From the NCBI GenBank assembly GCA_009741485.1, contig CM019238.1, positions 8,103,477 through 8,167,476 of the forward strand: a DNA stretch of 64,000 nucleotides. The letters run 5' to 3'. The notes beneath the pieces are model-generated. The model was not told the DNA's origin. It ran no database searches and saw only the letters and a program-made list of their open reading frames with translations. The stretch comes from Malurus cyaneus samueli. Taxonomy: Eukaryota > Chordata > Aves > Passeriformes > Maluridae. This document shows, one piece after another, positions 12,929-24,164 of the stretch; position 1 is the first letter of the stretch; each line of letters opens with the position of its first letter. Both the position numbers and the translations under genes were made by a program.

Positions 12929-12975
12929 ACCAAACAAAAAATCCCCCCAATTTCCTCCCCCCTCAAACCCAAACA
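12929..12975. repeat. A/C-rich low-complexity run
   Basis: Degenerate AAAC, poly-C and TCC words continue directly from the hairpin's right arm, so the two may have one origin, for example slippage. Confidence 0.65.
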
Positions 12976-15900
12976 TATTAACTTTGCAGTGAATTTATAA
13001 ATTTAAATGAATTCTGTTGTTAGATGGCACAGACCATGCCCAGCTTCAGCAGAACAAGATTTCCCCATGGTATTTGTATAAAAATTCCATCCATTTTCAT
13101 TTAGTCCCAGAATGATTGTGCAGGAGAGGGAATTGCCTGTGACACGTGTCTGTCTGTGGCTGGAGCACTGTTTGTGCCACCACGTCCGGGACTTTGTGCT
13201 GTAAATGCTGTCAGTGGGAATCACACTGGTGACACACAGTGCTGCTGCTGCACAGGAACAGCATCCACAAATTCTCATTTGGGGCTGAGCTTCTGTTAAT
13301 CTGAAATTTCTTTGTTTGGTGGAAAAAGGGAATGAATGAAAAAACAACCCTAGACCCAACTAATGAATGATTGTAAACTGGAATCAGAGGCAGCCGTGAA
13401 TATTACTCAGTTAGCTACTGGATTTTTTTAAGAGCAAATTATTTTAAACATTGGAAAAGCTTTTTTCTCTTTTAATTTTATAAAACGAACTTGTTCTTCA
13501 GTGATCAAACACCCTTTACTGTGGGTAAGTGATGACCTGAATATTCGAAATCTGTCAAAGGAAATGCAGATCTAGGACCTGCTTCTTGCGTGAATGAGAG
13601 AAACTGAATTCAAGTTGGAAACAAAACTCTTCTTTGCTGTGGGTGAAAGAAACCCTCTCAACTTGTTTCAAATAAGAATCCAGTCCTTAAAAACCCATGT
13701 GTTTTAATTCTTGTTTCCTACCAAAGCATCAGAGGAGAGGGATAATGTCATTAATGGAGTGTATTTTGAAGATTTCTCTGCATGGAGCTGTAGCTCATGG
13801 TCAGTTTATTTCCTCCTTACTCTTTCATACCTTGGGGTTACAGTTCGAATCCCTTGGTTCTGGAAATGCCCTACAGTGAAACAAAATTCAAAGGTTTACA
13901 TTGTTTTCTGAATTATCAGCATGGATCCCCTAGAATATGAGAAGTACATGAGTTTGAGGAGTATATGTGTACGATTTCTTTAATGTGCTTGGATAAATCC
14001 TCTGCGATTACAAGGAGCCAGAGAAACTCTTCTATTGGCAACTTCCCCAGCTTTGCACCATCACAGAGAAGAGCTGATCAAGCTGGCTTACTTGTACTTG
14101 ATTAACATATTCTTTTGACATTCTGTGTATGCAGCATGTGTTTTAAATTTTAATAATACACAGACCTTATGCTGCTTGTTTGTCAGCATTCTCCTCGAGA
14201 ATTCTGCACGCACAAGAAAAATTGAGTGAAATGTATTGTAAATCAAACAATGCCATTTGTAAGCCCCTGCTTTCAGAAGTTAATTATTATTTATACACTG
14301 GAGCCTCTGTAAGAGCCTCAAAAGTTCAACCAGGGAGGGAGGTGAACCTCACACTGGGAAGAGGCCACAGAAACATGCAGCCAAAGCAGTGTTGGTGGAA
14401 ATGAGCTGCAGGCGTTCTTGTCTCTCAGGTTGCTGTTAGTACAGTGGATCTGTGCTTGAAAGCCCTATCCTGGGCCTGATTTTGTTCTCATTTAAAGTAA
14501 TTTTGCCCTTGATTTTTAGTTATCACTCTGGCAATGAACCTAAATTACTGCAATGATCATTGGTCTTGCTCTTCCCTGTGTATTTCCTTGCTCCTCCAGT
14601 AGTAGTTATCTGATACCTTGAGCTAAGTTGTGGGAAAAGAATGAGTATTGGAGGGAAAGAGAAAAAACAGTGAGTTGTGTCCTGTTAATTCAGCTTCATT
14701 AACACAATCTCTGTAGGATCAGAGGGCACAGGGAGGGTACAGAATGGAGGCAGAATTAACTTTTCTTGCAGCTGACTATTAAATTTGACTAACTTTAGGC
14801 TAGAATTCCCATATTCAAAAATTGAGGTCTGGATTTATAGTACCTCTTTAGAGGCCAGTTAAAATTAGGCTTCAAGCTATTTTGTCACTTTATGTACACA
14901 AATCTGATTGCAATTGGATATTTAATTACCTAATACATAGATACCTTTGACAGACCACACGTGTTAAGGAGCATAAAACCTGCCCAGGTGAAATTGTGCT
15001 GCAGTTCCAAAATCCAGATCTGAAAATGTTTAGAGATGAGCTATGGAAGTGAAAGGGACTTTTTAGTGCAGAAAATCTACAGGAACATGGAGGACAGGAA
15101 CTTATCTGATTTAAATCAATGAAAGCACATGCTCGTATGTTGACTGTCCCACTTTGAAACACTAACAGATTAATGAGACAACTTTCAGTCTGCTCACTGA
15201 GTCAGAGTTTGAAAGGACTGCCTTGTGTTTGCAGCTTTGGGCTCAGGCTTGGCTCAAACTCTGCTGAGTTCTCAGGGTCTGAGGAGGACGTGATCTCCCC
15301 CCTGAGGAAAGGCAGCACTCCCAGTCCCACCTTTTGTACTCTCTGTCTCAAGATCTGAACACCAAAATTGAACAGTTCTGCTTTCACGTGTGCCAAAGAT
15401 GAATATGACAGCATGACCAGGGACAGAATGGAAAAGGATTTATATTCTCACTCTTTGTGACTTTTCCATGTATTAGCTCATGCATTAGCTTATTCTGTGG
15501 ACAAAGATGGGTTTTCCTTTCTTATGTGTCAAGTGTCACCCTAACTACAAGAGAAGGAGATAAAACAGGGGTTTTAGTGGTTTAAGGATGGCAATAAGTT
15601 CCTGCAGTGCAGTGGGAATTAGGTGGCCTCTGTGGGAGCTGATAAATGACTCTCCATGTGTGCAGTCAAACGAGACACACAGACACAGCTCTAACTCTGG
15701 CCCTGAATTCATATGCATCTGTCCAGCTCAAGGCAAATTGTAACATGAAGATCGTTTTCACTGGCTGGTAGGGTTGCCAAGTTACCTACCACGTAGATTC
15801 TCTGAAATTGCTATCTTGGTGGTAGTAAGCAGACAGGAGTACAAAGCACATAACAGCAAAGGCAAGCAGAGCACAGAGCCATGGCCCAGAGGAAGCATAA

Positions 15901-16833
15901 AAACCCTTTTTTCCTGGATCATATAATCAGATCTGTGTTGGTTGATCATTGAAGCTGTATCACAGTGGCTTTCTATGGTTATTTAATACAAAACCGAGGA
16001 CACCACAGAGTGTGCCGAGCCCATTAAATGCAGCATTTGGAAAAATGAGTGTGGCACTGTACAGCCTTTGAAATTGTTTTTCATAAGTTATCTCTCACTA
16101 ATCAAATGGAACCTGTGGGGGAATGAAAAGAACCAAGCAAGATGTGAGAGGTACTTAGCTTAAGAAGAAAATGGACATCTCTGTTATTGTTTTCCATGGC
16201 AATAAAAATCAGAGTAACCTTAAAAGGTATTTTTTCTGTACCTTACACTCAATAGGAATCTTTAGTTTTATCATATTAAGATTTTCCACACACTGCTCTC
16301 CCCCAGGTTACCATCAGGAGCAGCTGTCTCCTTTATATTTTTTTCTACAGGCTATTACTTTTTGGTACGTTTGTGGATTTTTGTTTTGTGGGGATGATGC
16401 TTTGCTTTATGCCCAGTGAGAGACAGGAGTCTGCGTCGTGGCTCTGGACCAGAAGTGCACAGGGACGTGTGAAAAGATGTCAGTAGCTTTTGTGACAGTT
16501 TCTCTGGGTGCAGACACAGCATTCAATCAATCTGCCTGGCAGTTTTCTGCTTTTTTTACAGCATTTGCAGGGTGGTGGTGGGATGGGGAAAGGTTCACTG
16601 TAGTGCTGAGCAGCCAGGACAGCAGAGCATATCTTTCTCCAGTGATGGTTTCTGCCTTGAAGGCACAGAGTCTGGGCTCACCCAGCTTTAAAGCTCCTCG
16701 ACAAGGAGGCATGGCTGTGATGCTGAGGCTGCTGTAGCCTTCAGCTGTTTTCTGTTTTGTAGGAACAGCTAATCTGGCCAGTGAAACCTTCACCCAGACT
16801 GTGTGCCTGTGTTGGGAGATGGAGCAGGCAGGT
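12976..16833. other. Non-coding sequence, nothing recognised
   Basis: Single-copy sequence with short frames on both strands. The GC-richer stretch at 15.2-15.4 kb is open on both strands, which points to base composition rather than coding. No CR1 signature or tandem array was seen. Confidence 0.55.
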
Positions 16834-16928
16834 GACCACGTCCCTTGTGAGCCGTGACCCTGTGAACCACATCCCCTATGAGCCATGACCTTGTGAGCCA
16901 CATCCCCTGTAACCCACTCAGACCCTGA
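16834..16928. repeat. Degenerate minisatellite, about 15-16 bp unit (31 bp higher-order unit)
   Basis: Six consecutive units share the plan CCxxx-CC-TGTGA/ATGA. Odd and even units differ, alternating a 'ccacatcccctatga' type with a 'gccatgaccttgtga' type, so the real period is about 31 bp repeated nearly three times. The minus-strand frame across it gives Gly-Ser-Gln/Ala-His repeats, which are a by-product of the array. Confidence 0.8.
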
Positions 16929-18070
16929 GATTTGCCTTTCCAGAGAGGTCTGTGCAGAGTCTAGCTGCAGCTGGCTTTGTAATAAGAACTGAAATCCAGT
17001 TCAGTGCTCTTGTGGTCAGTGTTTCTCTTCAGACAAAAGATGACATATCTCACCCATGAGCAGGGTGATGCTTAGAGCCTGCCTCATGTGACTAAGATGC
17101 AAAACTCTTCAATAGAGAGGCAACTTTAGCCCTAAATATATAAATATATATTATATTATAAAAGTCTAAAAAAAAGTTTATAGATGACATATTGGCAAAA
17201 CACTGCCAGAATAACTTTTTTTATGTGGGTATAAAAATATGCTCAGTGGGTGTAAATTTTATATGCATTTCAAAATCTAAACTTGAATTGATGGGTTTGC
17301 AGGGCACGTCTATATTCTTTTTTTTTTAGGTGATAAAAAATTCAAGAGGTGTAGGCTCAGATAAAAATAAATGTGAGCATATAATGTATTTGATTTAATT
17401 TATGGAGCACTACCTGTCCTCCTTTAACAGGCTACTCAAGACATGTTAAAACACTCTAATTCTATGAGTGTACGAGCTTATCTCCTGAGAATGTTAATGC
17501 ATTTGTTAACTTTAAGTGCTGTCCTTGGTTATAAGTGTAGATGGCACTTTTGTACCACTGTTTACCTGTGCTTTCTCCTATTCTCTGTTCTTTTTCTTCC
17601 TCCTCAGCTTTGATGCTGTTCACTTAGTTTCTTTACCTTGACAGTTCCCATTAGCAGCTGCTGTTGCACATCTGTGGTGAGACAGCAATGAGAGCGTCTT
17701 CTTGCACCCTTTGTCTGATCTTTCCACCCCTTTTTGCATTGCACTTTGCTTTTCTTTCATTAAAAATCTTGAGCCTGTAAAAAACATGTTGGACTAATCA
17801 TTAATAGCTAGCGAGCTTTCTATACATGGTGCTTCTCTGACTGGGGTAAAACATCTTTAAGCTTTGTATTTTGTCTAGGGAGGGTTTGACTGAGAGCCAA
17901 AAGCTCCTAATTGATAAACTTTCACAATGTCAAAAGTATGTGAAATCCCCACATGGTGGCTCCAGCATCAGGTATATCATAATGCAGGCTCACCGGGTGC
18001 TTTATCAGGCTCTTGTCTCCCCTGACACAGCAGAGCTTCAATGCAGGAGGAGCAGAACCAAAATTCTCTC
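16929..18070. other. Non-coding, AT-rich then pyrimidine-rich
   Basis: 17137-17162 is a TATA/ATAT run. 17560-17760 is strongly pyrimidine-biased and contains a tract ending in CCTCAG near 17609 that looks like a strong plus-strand splice acceptor. The sequence after it has no coding quality, so I do not call an exon. Confidence 0.5.
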
Positions 18071-18093
18071 TTTTTTTTTTTTTTTTTTTTTTT
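18071..18093. repeat. Poly-T tract (23 T)
   Basis: An uninterrupted T homopolymer. A poly-A tail of a minus-strand retrocopy would look like this, but no gene-like sequence follows on its right side. Confidence 0.9.
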
Positions 18094-21000
18094 ATTTGTC
18101 AACAGATGAAACATTAGCACTGGGCTAAGTATCCATCTCAGTAAGCAAAATGCTCCTGGATTTTGATAAGGTCCTGTGACCAGTGTCACCCTCTGTAGTA
18201 TGGTCTCTAAAGTGTCCTGGAAACTGATATCAGGTGCTGGCTTCTGCCTGCAAACACCTCTTTTCTTATCTGGCACTGAAAAATCAAAAAGGAGAGTGTG
18301 CTAATGGAAGCATGGAGTTCCCCCAGCAGAGCTGCAGACTCTTTTCCACTCCTGGCTTTGACTTGTTGCTGCTTCACTGATCTAAGCCTTCCCCATCAGA
18401 AATGTTCATGATAATGTAGTTGTAACACTATCCCTGTTTCAGGAAATAATTATGATTGCTTGGATGGAAATTGGCTGATGGCTGAGCAAACTGCAGACTG
18501 GCAGCTGCACACCTTGGGACTGGCAAGGCTTAGCTCTGACTCGGGGGGACTCAGAAACATGCCTAGAACAGCAAAGGGATTTTGAAAGATGCAACCGTGT
18601 TTGCAGAAAGCCCCCCAAATACACAGCTTGCATGCCTGCAACAAAGTCTCCCTGCTGAAAAGACTGGTGGTGAGAAATTGCAAACAGGTTAAATATGTAA
18701 TTTATCCCCTCCAGCCAGTACGTGTCTTGGGACAAATGTTTGAGGGAAAGAGTTTGCTTGAAAGTCGCTGGAATAAACAAAATTTATTCATTTAGAACGT
18801 GATGATGAAGAGGAATATGAAGCTGGTGGTGGGGGTAAGGGTCAGTAAAAGTTAATTTGAAAAACTGCCGAAATGAAACAATTGGAATATCTAGAGAGAG
18901 AATGGCTATGTTGGAACAAGAAAATACTCCTGGCAAACACATGATTGTGTTCTGTGCACTTCTATTTATGTCTCATTCTTGACCTAGTAAGATGCTGAAT
19001 TATTTAATCATCTTAGTTAATTTCTTTCAAAGCAATCTATAGAGTCTAAAAAAAGTGGTAGGATAGAGTTAAATTTTGCATAGAGTCTGTTTTAATCATT
19101 TTAGTTCTTTATGTCTAAAGTGTGGCTTATTTTTAAAAATATATTTTCTCTGTGCTCCCCATCTTGAGCTGTTGATGTCAGTGGGAATCACGTAACTGAT
19201 TTAAGGGAATTAGATCAGGTTTTATATATTTCTTTTCAAGTGATATCTATAGACTTTGATAAAAAATTACTTTGGGTAATCTTAACACTGCAAACTCAAT
19301 GTAGCTTCTGGAGAGGGAGGTGAATTCTGTTCTGCTTCGTGTACAAATGGAACTATGAGTTAAGTACTAATTCTTTATTATTGACTAAATACTTGTTGGT
19401 AGTGATTTTTGTGAAATAGGGTAGAAGTACCACTTCATTTTCAATTCCCAGATTGCATTTATAGTTAATAGTTAAAGCAAAAGTAAAACAGCCACAACCA
19501 AACAAGCTGAACACTCATGTAGGAGCCACAGAAAGGTGCCAGTATTTTAAGAAAGGGATTTAGTTTGAAGAACCCAGATTTGGTACAAGAAGATGATCCT
19601 GTTATCAGACTTGTTCTTGAATGAATCATCAAATGTCTGATTCTTTCATGTACATCTGCACAGCCTCTAAAGGGATCACTGAAGATTGGCCCCTGCTGGG
19701 TTTTGTGTGTATAAAGAAAAAAAAAGTCTTAACTGGCTTGCTGGAGCAGGTGGATGGTTTTATGGTATCCTTTGCAATCACAAATAATGTTATATTAACA
19801 ATTTTAATGTTTGATTTTACATTTGGTCTGTGCATTCTGGATTGTAAGCTGATCTGGAGAATGACTTAGGAGATGAAAATCTGAAAATAATGGTTAAAAA
19901 ATATTATTGCAGGCTAGAAAGGTAAAAGAAAATATCCCACTATTTCTGTTAACTTTGATCTGGGTTTCTTTTTTTTTATAAGGATTTGGTTAGGCTAAAA
20001 TATCAAGGTCAATAAGTCATCAATGACATGTTAGATCAATACATGCTAAATTTAGAGTTTTAGTGGAAGTGGAAAAGAAGCAGCAGAAAAATTTCAATTT
20101 TGTCTGTGTCTGCAAAAGGAAAGAAGTGTTGGAACCCATAGGTTAAACCCGGCTTGTAGGCATCTGCTGAGAGGGATATTGAATTTTTGAATGCTGGAGT
20201 ATTTAATGGGAATATGAATGACATGACCAGTCTGTTCCTTGGATTTATGACATATTGTAGGCTGTTAAAAAAGGAGGAGGAAACAGATATCAAGAGTGGA
20301 GGAAATGAGTGCTGCTTTCAAGACTTCACAATAAGTTATTTTTGACATCAGGCTGCAGAAAGTGAAGTTTTCTGAAACGTAAAACTTTGAGCTTGGCTGA
20401 GAAAACTAATGAAAGGAGATGGACGCATATTTAAAACTGGGACATGGAAATTGTTAGTCAGAAGGGCAGGAATATGTTTTCCCTCCTTTTGACCCTTTAG
20501 CACAGAAGAAAGTTGTGCAGAGGTGGCTTGTCTACCATGCCTCCAAGAGAGCAGGATTTCAAAAGACTCCTTGTTTGGGCTTAAAGTGCATTTTGCTTTG
20601 TGCATTGAGTTCAAAGCAAGCCTGAAATTGCAAGCAGAACTCAAAACCATTGTGGTTTCACCTCATTTTTACACTGAGCCTATTGAGGTTTGAGTGATTT
20701 AATCCTAAAGCTGTAAATCTGGGTAGGTTCACACAGAACTTAGTAAAAGGTTATTTGAAAGAATTGCAAACTCCAAAAGATGTCAGAGAACTTTGGCTGA
20801 GCTTGTTACTTGAAAGTGATGGAGCAGGAGGTCAGGGGACCTTTTCACGATTTTCAGAGTTGCTGGGGAAGTTTTTCAGAGCTCTGCTGTTATTAGTCCG
20901 TGTCCAGCTGCATGGTAGGCGCCTGTCTGGGGTCAAAACACTTGTGCTGAATTCATTGTAGGGAACATTCATGAATCCCTTTATCTAAAATGCCCTTGAT

Positions 21001-22611
21001 TTCAAAGAGGAGGTTAAAATAAAAGGCAAAAAAGTTGAATTATAAGTTGTGCTTATAAAGGTGGGTGCAAACCAAAGAAAGGAGCGAGTGAGGGGAGTGG
21101 GGCAGTGTTTGCACATCAGGGGATGGAGGGGAAGTTTTCTAAGAATCAGGATCCTTGGTTTCTGGCTGAGGCTCCATGGCACTGCCTTGACACAATTCCT
21201 TGAGCTCTTCTCCTGTTCTGACTGCCCATGGACTGGCAGCTGCTTGTTTCCCAGTCTATATCTCATGATCTGGGAAATGTTTTTAAATGGCTGCCTTGCA
21301 ATGCTCGTGTTTAGCCTATATTATGATTAAGTGAAACTTTTTCTCATGCTCCATGGTAGCCATGACAATTCTGGCATTTTCCTCTAGCAGAAATGAAACT
21401 GTTGGAAGATTAAATCCCTCTTGGGGTTCAATGAATTTCTCTCTAAAGAGGTCCCCTTCTCTTTCCCCTCCCTCCTACCCCTTCTCAGGCTTCACATCAG
21501 CAGCAAGCCCTGAATGGTGCTGTTTGTTTTGGGAAACTGCTGTTCCATGTCCCTTGTTGAGAAATGTTGAGAGCATCAGCCCAAAGAAGTGAAGACAGTG
21601 TCATTCCCTGACTCCAGTGTTTCTCTGTTAACAACTTGATTTATGGTTAATGGAGGATTTTAAAATTGAAATGAATGTTTCATTACTGGTTAGGTGCATG
21701 GCTGTACTGGGACCATGGGGAGAAATGCTTAGTTTGTTCAGTGACTGCATTTTCCTTCCTCCTCCACAGAAAAAATAAGCAGAAAATAACTTAAAAAAGA
21801 ATCATTTTGTCATAGAATTACATCTTTTTTTGATTGAATAAGAGCAGTAGTGTTAAGTACAGGTTTAATATTCTGTGTCTAGGTGAAAGTAATTAATATA
21901 GATTACTTGTAATAAATATATTTACCTCTTACATTAATAACATTATTGTGCCTTTAAGTAACACCTTTAAAAGGGATGCACCTGTTGAAAAAACAGGATA
22001 ATCTTAAGGAAACAGGCGCAAAGTTGAGTTGTCAGAATCACTTGTTTTGTAAAATCTTGGTCAAACCTGTCCCTGAATACAGAAACTAAACTGAGGCACA
22101 CAGTGTATGTTTCTTGGGGATAATTTTTGCCTTTAATGAGTAAAAGAGCTGTTCCAAAAATAGACGTAAATTTTGGATCACTCTCTTTTAATCAAGCGTG
22201 TGTGTTACGCTTCCAGAAAATTACCACCTACAGAAACAGAACTACAGAAATATCTGAGTGTCTTATTAAGTTCTTTCAGCCTTTAGAAACAAAAGCTTTT
22301 AAAATGATTGAGATCTTGCTTCCAGTCATGCTGTATCAATCTTGGATAACAATACTGGTGTCAATATAATTACAGCAGCTTGACACTTGTGTCAATGTTG
22401 TCAAAATCTGGCTTGATAGCCCAGACTTTCTGCCTGAAAAGCCAAACAGATTCTTTCAAACTTTCAGTTATAACTCTGCCAGATTTTACTTTCTTCAGAA
22501 AATCTTTTATTACTTTTTCAAATCGATGGGACCTTGTTACAGTAATGGCAAGAGCCTTTTCTTTACACTCGTAATCAGTATCGATTATAATGTGAGATGA
22601 AGAGTCCTCTG
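18094..22611. other. Non-coding sequence, nothing recognised
   Basis: Single-copy, AT-rich sequence. Short frames at 18.4-18.8 kb, 20.3-20.6 kb and 21.0-21.6 kb have no supporting motifs. A polypyrimidine-CAG acceptor-like site near 21750-21770 is followed by A-rich non-coding sequence. Confidence 0.55.
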
Positions 22612-22742
22612 GTAGAATAACATTACGTCTGATTTAATAAGATAATTGCTATCTTTATTCATAAATATTGTGTTTTATTGCTTTCTGTTAGTGTGGCACA
22701 TATGGGATTCATAATTTATTTCAATTAAACCAGCCATCAGAG
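22612..22742. promoter_or_regulatory. Candidate AT-rich conserved element
   Basis: The block contains inverted GATA cores (AGATA...TATCT, 22640-22654), several TAAT/ATTA cores and a TTTATT-rich middle, without any repeat signature. The enhancer role is inferred from texture only. Confidence 0.22.
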
Positions 22743-22929
22743 AAGGTAGTGAAATGTGATATTAGTAATGCTGCTTTTACTGTAGCACCACGGATTTTCT
22801 GGAAATGGACGGGGCAATCCTCTGTGGGACAAGAGCTCTTTTCCTGCCTCTCAAAAGCACCTGGTCTACCTGCTGATCGTGTCTAAATAGGAAAGGAAAA
22901 TTAATCTTGATGTCTTAGGGTGCTTCCAA

Positions 22930-23115
22930 CCCGAGTACCAGGAATTGAAGCTAAAAGGAAGACATGGGGGATGAAGGAGGGAGAGAGAAATGATAAATTG
23001 AAACAGAGCAGGCAGGAGAGAAGAAATGTGAAAGGAGTTTCTGAGGTCATGGAGAGAACAAAGGCTGAGAAAGAGAGACAGTGTGAGGAGCTGCAAAAGC
23101 AGTAGGAAAAGTACA
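22930..23115 (+). other. Purine-rich strand patch
   Basis: About 180 bases are strongly purine-biased on the plus strand (GA, GGA, AAG words without a fixed period). The plus-strand frame inside it reads as a Lys/Glu/Arg-rich pseudo coiled coil, as expected from purine codons. I do not call it a gene. Confidence 0.6.
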
Positions 23116-24139
23116 AATGCATTTTCTACACACAAAATGCTTTAGGCCAGACAAAAGGAATGGAAGGCAATAATAAACAGATGAGAATAAAAAGCTGGTT
23201 TTCTTCTGATTCCTACATCAGTAGGCTAACAGAAAATTTCCCCTAATTTACTCTTCTCAAGAAATGCAACACTCCAAGCTCTCTGCAGCTTTGCTTCACA
23301 CCCTGGAATGCCAGCCTGTACTCTCAGAGTCAGACTCCCCCTCTCAGCAGATCCTGGAGCTCATGTAGCTCAGGCTGGATGGGAAATGCCCTTGCTGGTG
23401 CCTGTCAGGTCTCTTTGGGGCCCTCTGGATTCTGTACCTGAGCTCTGCTGGGACTGAAATCCCTTCCTCTGACTTGCTTTGGGGGCTAGATAAAAACTGG
23501 CAGTCACGGACCAGAGGATTGTTAGCAAACTGTGGGCAGCAGACTCTCTTAGTGGCTACGTGGAAGAACAGTGGAGAAAAAATGGGATGATTTCAAGACA
23601 GGAGAGAGGAGCATTGTTAGAAGTATTGTTCCTAACTGTGTTCAGGGTTTCTTGAAGAGAAGCAGCTGCTCCAGTGCTCCCCTCCCTGTTTTCTTCTGAG
23701 GGCAAAGCCTATGGGAGCTGTGTCTGGGTTTTGGGGGAATATCTGATGAGACTCTTCCTTCTGTCTTGTCCTTTGTTCAGCTTGGCAACTTCTCCTTAGA
23801 CTTGACATGTAGTTTTATCGATAGTAATTATAACAGCAATAGCAATTTTCATGCAATTTAACATTGGAAATGTGTCCTTCTGTCCCGTGCTTATGTCATT
23901 TCACAGTCTTGGAAATTCTCAGGTGGCCAGCCAGCTCTTCAGGGCACCTTATGGACAGCACCTCAGAGCACCAACAGGGGGAACTTGTAGAAACTGCTGT
24001 AAATTTTTGTGATGCTATAACGATGATACTGTCAAAAACATGTTTTTTCGGTTGAGTGTGATGCACTCTTGGCTTTATACAGCTTTCATGCAGCCTAATG
24101 TAATGCCCACTATCTTTTACTATTTACAAAAGAGATTTG
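23116..24139. other. Non-coding sequence, nothing recognised
   Basis: A moderately GC-rich segment (23.28-23.75 kb) contains no recognised repeat or coding motif. The rest is ordinary single-copy sequence. Confidence 0.5.
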
Positions 24140-24164
24140 TTTTTTTTTTTTTTTTTTTTTTTTT
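24140..24164. repeat. Poly-T tract (25 T)
   Basis: An uninterrupted T homopolymer. The sequence to its right (24165-24420) shows no gene-like content on the minus strand, so a processed retrocopy is not supported. Confidence 0.9.

Noticed and set aside
17585..17640. Strong plus-strand splice acceptor (TTCTTCCTCCTCAG)
   Set aside because: The downstream sequence has no coding quality, and pyrimidine-rich stretches make such sites by chance.
22920..23105. Plus-strand frame that looks like a Lys/Glu-rich coiled coil
   Set aside because: The purine bias of the DNA by itself yields Lys, Glu and Arg codons. There is no splice donor in frame and no family match.
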